Origin: Pseudomonadota bacterium
Lineage (GTDB): Bacteria > Pseudomonadota > Gammaproteobacteria > Xanthomonadales > Xanthomonadaceae
Length of the DNA: 56,503 bases
Assembly (NCBI GenBank): GCA_020161335.1
Contig: JAIUOJ010000007.1
Location: 1-56,503 of the forward strand
Direction of reading: 5' to 3'
The position numbers and the translations under genes are program-made. Under the pieces are notes generated by a model. That model was not told the DNA's origin, ran no database searches, and saw only the letters and a program-made list of their open reading frames with translations. Below are positions 51,130 through 56,503 of this stretch, piece after piece (the stretch's first letter is position 1; each line of letters starts with the position of its first letter).

Positions 51130-51199
51130 CGCCACGATCACCGCATCCCGACAACGCCATCCTTTCCCGAACATCCTTCACCGACTGGAGTCATCCCCC

Positions 51200-53791
51200 A
51201 TGCTGGAAGCCTACCGCCACCACGCTGCCGAACGCGCCGCCCTCGGCATTCCGCCGCTGCCGCTGAGCGCACAGCAGACCGCCGAGCTGATCGAACTGAT
51301 CAAGGCGCCGCCCGCGGGCGAGGAAGCGTTCCTGGTCGACCTGTTGACCCATCGCGTGCCGGCCGGCGTGGACGATGCGGCGAAGGTCAAGGCGTCGTAC
51401 CTGGCTGCGATCGCGTTCGGGACGGAGAAGACGCCGCTGATCAGCGCGAAGCGCGCCACCGAGCTGCTGGGCACGATGCTGGGCGGCTACAACATCCATC
51501 CGCTCGTCGAGCTGCTCGACAACGCCGAGCTGGGCGCGACGGCCGCCGAAGGCCTCAAGCACACCCTGCTGGTGTTCGACGCCTTCCACGACGTCGAAGA
51601 GAAGGCCAAGGCGGGCAATGCCAATGCCAAGGCCGTGTTGCAGAGCTGGGCCGACGCCGAATGGTTCACCAGCAAGCCGGAAGTGCCGCAGTCGCTGACC
51701 ATCACCGTGTTCAAGGTGCCGGGCGAGACCAATACCGACGACCTGTCGCCGGCGCCTGACGCCACCACGCGTCCGGACATTCCGCTGCACGCGCTGGCGA
51801 TGCTGAAGAACAAGCGTCCCGACGCGCCGTTCGTGCCGGAGGAAGACGGCAAGCGCGGGCCGATCGCCGAGATCCTGTCGCTGAAGGACAAGGGCCATCT
51901 GGTCGCCTACGTCGGCGACGTGGTGGGTACGGGTTCCTCGCGCAAGTCGGCGACCAACAGCGTGCTGTGGTTCACCGGCGAGGACATCCCGTTCATCCCC
52001 AACAAGCGCTTCGGTGGCGTCTGCCTGGGCAGCAAGATTGCGCCGATCTTCTACAACACGATGGAAGACGCCGGTGCACTGCCGATCGAGCTGGACGTGT
52101 CGCAGATGAACCACGGCGACGTGGTCGAGCTGCAGCCGTATGCCGGCAAGGCGATCAAGAACGGCGAAGTCATCGCCGAGTTCCAGGTCAAGTCCGACGT
52201 GCTGTTCGACGAGGTGCGCGCCGGTGGTCGCATCCCGCTGATCATCGGTCGCGGCCTGACCGCCAAGGCGCGCGAAGCGCTGGGCCTGCCGGTCACCGAC
52301 CTGTTCCGCCAGCCGCAGCAGCCGGCCGATACCGGCAAGGGTTATTCGCTCGCGCAGAAGATGGTCGGGCGTGCCTGCGGCTTGCCTGAATGGCAGGGCG
52401 TGCGCCCCGGCACCTACTGCGAGCCGAAGATGACCTCGGTCGGTTCGCAGGACACCACCGGCCCGATGACGCGTGACGAGCTGAAGGATCTGGCTTGCCT
52501 CGGTTTCAGTGCCGACCTGGTGATGCAGTCGTTCTGCCACACCGCCGCCTATCCGAAGCCGGTCGATGTGAAAACGCACCACACCCTGCCGGAATTCATC
52601 TCGACGCGCGGCGGCATCTCGCTGCGTCCGGGCGACGGCGTGATCCACAGCTGGCTCAACCGCATGCTGATGCCTGACACCGTCGGCACCGGCGGCGACT
52701 CGCACACGCGCTTCCCGGTGGGCATTTCGTTCCCGGCAGGTTCCGGCCTGGTGGCGTTCGCCGCGGCCACCGGCGTGATGCCGCTCGACATGCCCGAATC
52801 GGTGCTGGTGCGCTTCAAGGGCGACCTGCAGCCGGGCGTGACGTTGCGCGACCTGGTCAATGCGATCCCGTACTACGCGATCCAGCAAGGCCTGCTGACC
52901 GTCGCCAAGCAGGGCAAGAAGAACATCTTCTCCGGCCGCATCCTCGAGATCGAAGGCCTGCCGGATTTGAAAGTCGAGCAGGCGTTCGAACTCTCCGACG
53001 CCTCGGCCGAACGTTCGGCGGCAGGCTGCACGGTGCGGCTCAACAAGGAGCCGATCGTTGAATACCTCAACAGCAACATCACGCTGCTGAAGTGGATGAT
53101 CGCCGAGGGCTACGCCGATCCGCGCTCGCTGGCGCGCCGCATCGCCAGGATGGAAGCGTGGCTGGCCGACCCGCAACTGCTCGAACCCGATGCCGATGCC
53201 GAGTACGCGGCCGTCATCGAGATCGACCTGGCCGACGTGCACGAGCCGCTGCTGGCCTGCCCGAACGATCCGGACGACGTGAAGACGCTCTCGGCCGTCG
53301 CTGGCACGCACATCGACGAAGTGTTCATCGGTTCGTGCATGACCAACATCGGCCACTTCCGCGCCGCCGCCAAGCTGCTAGAAGGCAAGCGCGACATTCC
53401 GACCCGCCTGTGGGTGGCGCCGCCGACCAAGATGGATGCGTCCGAGCTGACCAAGGAAGGCGTGTACGGCACCTTCGGCACCGCCGGCGCACGCATGGAG
53501 ATGCCGGGTTGCTCGCTGTGCATGGGCAACCAGGCGCAGGTGAAGGAAGGCGCGACGGTGTTCTCCACCTCCACCCGCAACTTCCCGAATCGTTTGGGCC
53601 GCAATTCCAACGTCTACCTCGGTTCGGCGGAACTGGCCGCGATCTGCTCGCGCCTGGGCCGCATCCCCACGAAGGACGAGTACATGGCGGACATCGGCGT
53701 GATCAACGACAAGGGTGCCGAGATCTACCGCTACATGAACTTCGACCAGATCGAGGAGTACCAGGAAGCAGCGGCGTCCGTCGCGGCGTAA
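51200..53791 (+). CDS. acnB: Aconitate hydratase B
   Basis: An 863-residue AcnB with the HEAT-like N-terminal domain ([27 protein letters not shown]), the swivelling domain with [12 protein letters not shown], and the catalytic domains with [10 protein letters not shown]. The [4Fe-4S] cysteines are in [12 protein letters not shown] and [14 protein letters not shown]. It is the main TCA-cycle aconitase in many proteobacteria. The two aconitase genes stand back to back (acnA leftward, acnB rightward), separated by vapBC. Confidence 0.97.
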   Translation: MLEAYRHHAAERAALGIPPLPLSAQQTAELIELIKAPPAGEEAFLVDLLTHRVPAGVDDAAKVKASYLAAIAFGTEKTPLISAKRATELLGTMLGGYNIHPLVELLDNAELGATAAEGLKHTLLVFDAFHDVEEKAKAGNANAKAVLQSWADAEWFTSKPEVPQSLTITVFKVPGETNTDDLSPAPDATTRPDIPLHALAMLKNKRPDAPFVPEEDGKRGPIAEILSLKDKGHLVAYVGDVVGTGSSRKSATNSVLWFTGEDIPFIPNKRFGGVCLGSKIAPIFYNTMEDAGALPIELDVSQMNHGDVVELQPYAGKAIKNGEVIAEFQVKSDVLFDEVRAGGRIPLIIGRGLTAKAREALGLPVTDLFRQPQQPADTGKGYSLAQKMVGRACGLPEWQGVRPGTYCEPKMTSVGSQDTTGPMTRDELKDLACLGFSADLVMQSFCHTAAYPKPVDVKTHHTLPEFISTRGGISLRPGDGVIHSWLNRMLMPDTVGTGGDSHTRFPVGISFPAGSGLVAFAAATGVMPLDMPESVLVRFKGDLQPGVTLRDLVNAIPYYAIQQGLLTVAKQGKKNIFSGRILEIEGLPDLKVEQAFELSDASAERSAAGCTVRLNKEPIVEYLNSNITLLKWMIAEGYADPRSLARRIARMEAWLADPQLLEPDADAEYAAVIEIDLADVHEPLLACPNDPDDVKTLSAVAGTHIDEVFIGSCMTNIGHFRAAAKLLEGKRDIPTRLWVAPPTKMDASELTKEGVYGTFGTAGARMEMPGCSLCMGNQAQVKEGATVFSTSTRNFPNRLGRNSNVYLGSAELAAICSRLGRIPTKDEYMADIGVINDKGAEIYRYMNFDQIEEYQEAAASVAA

Positions 53792-53900
53792 CGGCCGCCG
53801 GACGATCCCCGCGGGGCGAATATGGCAGGCGTCGGGCGACACCGGACGCCTGGCGTGTTCCGGATCGGCCAGGACGCGCAGGAAGCGCCACGCATCTCCT

Positions 53901-53926
53901 GTCGTCCCGGCTTTCGTCGGGATGAC
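53901..53926. repeat. Hairpin of the GGGATGAC family in the acnB-hflD gap
   Basis: GTCGTCCCG (53901-53909) pairs with CGGGATGAC (53918-53926) with one G-T type mismatch. It lies between the 3' ends of convergent acnB and hflD and belongs to the same motif family as the elements at 38561 and 43758. Nothing else recognisable is present in this 259-base gap. Confidence 0.55.
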
Positions 53927-54050
53927 GGGTCTCGAAGTGATGGATGCAGCGGCGCCGCATGGATGCTCGCGCTCCGCGTAGCGGTTGCGCCGCTGGCCAG
54001 GCCGCGCGCCGACGTAGCCGGCGCGCAGCTCGCGCAGGATGCTCAACGGG

Positions 54051-54650
54051 TCACAGCCAGCCTTCGATCGATTGCTGCATCGCGCGGCGGCGCAGGAAGA
54101 TGTCCCAGGCGCTGCCGCCCATCTGCCGCCACAGCACCGCCGAGCGCAGCGAGGCCATCAGGATCGCGCGGATCTCGGCGACCACGGATGCCTGGCCGAG
54201 GTAGTGCGGGTTGCCCTGCACCATCACCTTGGGACGCAGGTGGCTGACGGTGTCTGCATAGAGCTGGCCCAGTGCCGAAAGCACGTCCGGGTGGCTGCTG
54301 CCCAGCTGCGCGGCGCGCGGCTGGATCCCGAGGATCCCCTCGTGCACGGCCTCGCCGATCGCGTCGTGCGCCGAGAAGCGGCGTTCGAGCTGGGTCACCG
54401 ACAGCGCCAGCTTCGGCAGCTGCGGGTCGTTGCCCTGGCTGGACAGGTAGTCGCGCAGCAGCAGCAGGCCGGGCCGCACTTCGCGCGCGCCGCCGTAGAC
54501 CTCCGCCGGCGAGGCGGCGTCGATCCGGAACACGCTGTCCAGCGAGGCGGTGAGCACGGCGGCATCGGCCTGCCCGGTGTCGGCGATGCGGCGCACCTGG
54601 TTGAGGGCCTGGGTGAGGCCGGCGAGGGCGAGGACGCGATCGTCCATCAT
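54051..54650 (-). CDS. hflD: HflD (YcfC) family protein
   Basis: A 199-residue all-helical protein of the HflD family: [27 protein letters not shown] at the start, [24 protein letters not shown], and [20 protein letters not shown] near the end are the conserved segments. E. coli HflD is peripheral to the inner membrane and affects lambda lysogeny through CII; its normal role is unclear. The ATG overlaps the mnmA stop, the usual mnmA-hflD arrangement. Confidence 0.92.
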   Translation of the reverse strand: MMDDRVLALAGLTQALNQVRRIADTGQADAAVLTASLDSVFRIDAASPAEVYGGAREVRPGLLLLRDYLSSQGNDPQLPKLALSVTQLERRFSAHDAIGEAVHEGILGIQPRAAQLGSSHPDVLSALGQLYADTVSHLRPKVMVQGNPHYLGQASVVAEIRAILMASLRSAVLWRQMGGSAWDIFLRRRAMQQSIEGWL

Positions 54651-55816
54651 GCCGCGGCCCCGCGCTTGCGCAGTTCCAGCGGCGCGTCGGTGGCGCGGAT
54701 CACCGCGCCGCCGAGGCAGGTGTCGCCGTCGTACAGCACGACCGACTGCCCCGGCGTCACCGCGCGCTGCGGATCGCGGAACACCACTTCGAGTTGTCCG
54801 TTGGATTCGTCGACATTCACCTGGCAGGGTTCCTCCGGTTGCCGGTAGCGGGTCTGGGCCGTGCAGTCGAAGCGCCGCGCCGGCGCCGCCCCGGCGATCC
54901 AGTGCGCGGGTTCGCTCCACAGCCGCGTGGAATGGAGATAGGGGCTGTCGCTGCCCTGGTCAACCACCAGCACGTTGCGTTCGACGTCCTTGCCGACCAC
55001 GTACCACGGCGCCGCGTCGAAACCGCGCACGCCGCCGAGCTGCAGGCCTTCGCGCTGGCCCAGGGTGAAGTAGAACACGCCCGGATGGCGGCCGACGACG
55101 CGCCCGTCGGGCGTGCGCATCTCGCCCTCGCGCGCGGGCAGGTACTGCGACAGGAAGCTGCGGAAGTCGCGCTCGCCGATGAAGCAGATGCCGGTGGAGT
55201 CCTTCTTGTCGGCAGTCGGCAGGCCGGCATCGCGGGCGATGGCGCGCACGTCGGCCTTGGGCAGCTCGCCCAGCGGGAACAGCGTGGCCGCCAGCTGCCC
55301 CTGCCCGAGCTGGTGCAGGAAATAGCTCTGGTCCTTGCCGCGGTCGGCGGCGCGAAGCAGGCGCCACCGGTCGCCGACCCGCGCCACGCGCGCGTAGTGG
55401 CCGGTGGCGATGCGTTCGGCCCCCAGTCCACGCGCGGCCTCGAGGAAGTGCTTGAACTTGATCTCGCGGTTGCACAGCACGTCCGGGTTGGGCGTGCGCC
55501 CGGCGGCGTACTCGGCGATGAAGTGCTCGAACACGCCGCTCCAGTATTCGGCGGAGAAATCGCGGAAGTGGAACGGGATGCCGAGCCGGCCGCAGACGGC
55601 GACGGCGTCGCGACGGTCGTCCTCGGCTCGGCATCCACCCGAGCCGGCCGCTTTCGGCGTCCTGCCTCCGGCGGCGCTCGCGCCGTCCTGCGCATCGTCA
55701 TCGGCCCAGTTCTGCATGAACAACCCGGCGATCGCCTCGCCGCCATCGCGCAGGCGCAGGGCGGCGACCGACGAATCGACCCCGCCCGACATGCCCACGA
55801 CAATCCGTGCGCGCAT
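54647..55816 (-). CDS. mnmA: tRNA-specific 2-thiouridylase MnmA
   Basis: A 389-residue enzyme that thiolates U34 of Lys, Glu and Gln tRNAs. The PP-loop is [13 protein letters not shown] (8-20). The catalytic cysteines are in [12 protein letters not shown] and [12 protein letters not shown], and [11 protein letters not shown] is in the C-terminal part. Residues about 45-61 ([17 protein letters not shown]) form an Ala/Gly/Ser-rich insert, absent from the usual family sequence, between MQNWADDD and [14 protein letters not shown] 55816 was chosen because the family begins just before the PP-loop; the longer frame adds an Arg-rich stretch. Confidence 0.95.
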   Translation of the reverse strand: MRARIVVGMSGGVDSSVAALRLRDGGEAIAGLFMQNWADDDAQDGASAAGGRTPKAAGSGGCRAEDDRRDAVAVCGRLGIPFHFRDFSAEYWSGVFEHFIAEYAAGRTPNPDVLCNREIKFKHFLEAARGLGAERIATGHYARVARVGDRWRLLRAADRGKDQSYFLHQLGQGQLAATLFPLGELPKADVRAIARDAGLPTADKKDSTGICFIGERDFRSFLSQYLPAREGEMRTPDGRVVGRHPGVFYFTLGQREGLQLGGVRGFDAAPWYVVGKDVERNVLVVDQGSDSPYLHSTRLWSEPAHWIAGAAPARRFDCTAQTRYRQPEEPCQVNVDESNGQLEVVFRDPQRAVTPGQSVVLYDGDTCLGGAVIRATDAPLELRKRGAAA

Positions 55817-55934
55817 CAGGCGGCAGACCCGGGCAGGGCGGGCACGGCATCGGCGCGAGTCCCGCACGGCACGCGCGCATCTCCCCCGTGGACGGGGACG
55901 GCTCGATCGCGGCGGGCAGGCGCCGGCGCGGCGC

Positions 55935-56414
55935 TCATCCCAGCTGCGCCAGCAGCGACAGCGGATGCCGGCGGCCGGACAGGTAGTCGGCCACCGCGCG
56001 CCAGACCAGCGGGCTGCGGTGGCGATCCTCGGCCGCGCGCAGTTCCGACGGGGTCAGCCAGAGCGCCTGCACGATGCCCTCGTCCAGCGGGCGCGCGGGA
56101 TCATGCGCCAGCGGCTCCGCGGCGAAGGCGAAGCGCAGGTAGTGCCGGCCCGCCGACTCGCCCGGGCGCGCTGGCGCCTGCCACTGGTAGGCGCCGACGA
56201 AGGCGGTCAGGCGTACCTCCCAGCCGGTTTCCTCGCGCGTCTCGCGCAGGGCCGCGTCGAGCAGGCTTTCGTCCGGCTCGAGGTGCCCGGCCGGCTGGTT
56301 GAGCACCAGGCGGCCACCGGCGCGCTCCTCGACGCACAGCAGCCGGCCGTCGGCGACCACCACGGTGGCCACGGTGACATCGGGCTGCCAGAACCGGCCT
56401 TCGCGGTAGCTCAC
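55935..56414 (-). CDS. Nudix hydrolase, NudJ-like
   Basis: A 159-residue protein with a complete Nudix box, [25 protein letters not shown] (GX5EX7REUXEEXGU). The flanking sequence ([32 protein letters not shown]) resembles NudJ, a phosphatase acting on thiamine pyrophosphate derivatives and nucleoside triphosphates. NudJ genes commonly lie directly before mnmA, as here (118-base gap). The substrate is not determined by sequence alone. Confidence 0.88.
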   Translation of the reverse strand: MSYREGRFWQPDVTVATVVVADGRLLCVEERAGGRLVLNQPAGHLEPDESLLDAALRETREETGWEVRLTAFVGAYQWQAPARPGESAGRHYLRFAFAAEPLAHDPARPLDEGIVQALWLTPSELRAAEDRHRSPLVWRAVADYLSGRRHPLSLLAQLG

Positions 56415-56431
56415 CGGCGCGGTCCCGGGGT

Positions 56432-56503
56432 CACAGTTCGTCCCGCTCGCCGCTGAGCTCGATTTCCTTGTTGTCCGCCACCTCGGCGACGATGTCCAGC
56501 GCC
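56432..56503 (-). CDS. C-terminal end of an unidentified gene (cut by window edge)
   Basis: On the minus strand an open frame enters the window and ends at TGA (56432-56434). The last residues read ALDIVAEVADNKEIELSGERDEL. This is 17 bases before the Nudix start, so the genes probably form one operon. The fragment is too short to name. Confidence 0.4.

Noticed and set aside
51191-53356. 721-codon open frame on the minus strand over acnB
   Set aside because: It is antisense to an intact aconitase and lacks any family signature.

Overview
The window comes from a high-GC gammaproteobacterium of the Xanthomonadaceae/Lysobacteraceae (Xanthomonas, Stenotrophomonas, Lysobacter or Luteimonas type). 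The strongest taxonomic evidence is the right part, which carries the DSF quorum-sensing (rpf) locus in its family gene order: recJ - prfB - lysS - rpfG - rpfC - (convergent) rpfF - rpfB - acnA (rpfA). An rpfH gene is not present between rpfG and rpfC.

Positions 1 to about 36,250 are a heavy-metal resistance island built from consecutive modules. (i) Copper: copA (5' cut by the window edge), copB, a His-rich cytochrome copM, an NTF2-like gene, copG (DUF411), then a MerR-type promoter driving an EF-hand gene, a CueR-like regulator, a Cu P-type ATPase (copF) and a second EF-hand gene. (ii) A scar of chromosomal debris: a hutG pseudogene, the 3' end of nqrF and an intact nadE. (iii) Lead/cadmium: a PbrR/CadR-type regulator diverging from an FTR1-family permease with a cytochrome domain (pbrT) and a P1B ATPase with two MDCPTEE metal domains. 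(iv) Zn/Co/Cd: czcI, czcC, czcB, czcA, two PII-like genes, a CaCA-type exchanger and czcD. (v) A minimal mer operon (merR, merT, merP and a GDCCVxC-family gene) without merA. (vi) Cu/Ag: a cusCBA set, a small periplasmic gene and a cusF-like gene. The island ends with an SseB-like gene and an unknown gene behind a perfect 12-bp inverted repeat. Only the Cu, Pb and Hg modules have visible local regulators, all of the MerR family.

The right edge of the island lies inside recJ. About 350 C-terminal RecJ codons remain, the DHH catalytic part is absent, and AT-richer island DNA is fused to them. No integrase or transposase is visible in the window.

From about 36,250 to the end the DNA is core chromosome. 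It holds prfB with its programmed +1 frameshift, lysS, the DSF synthase/sensor/effector set (rpfF, rpfC, rpfG) and the fatty acyl-CoA ligase rpfB. These are followed by aconitase A (with a 104-bp duplication of its 3' end), a VapBC toxin-antitoxin pair inserted between the two aconitase genes, and aconitase B. The leftward hflD, mnmA and Nudix genes and the last codons of an unidentified gene complete the window.
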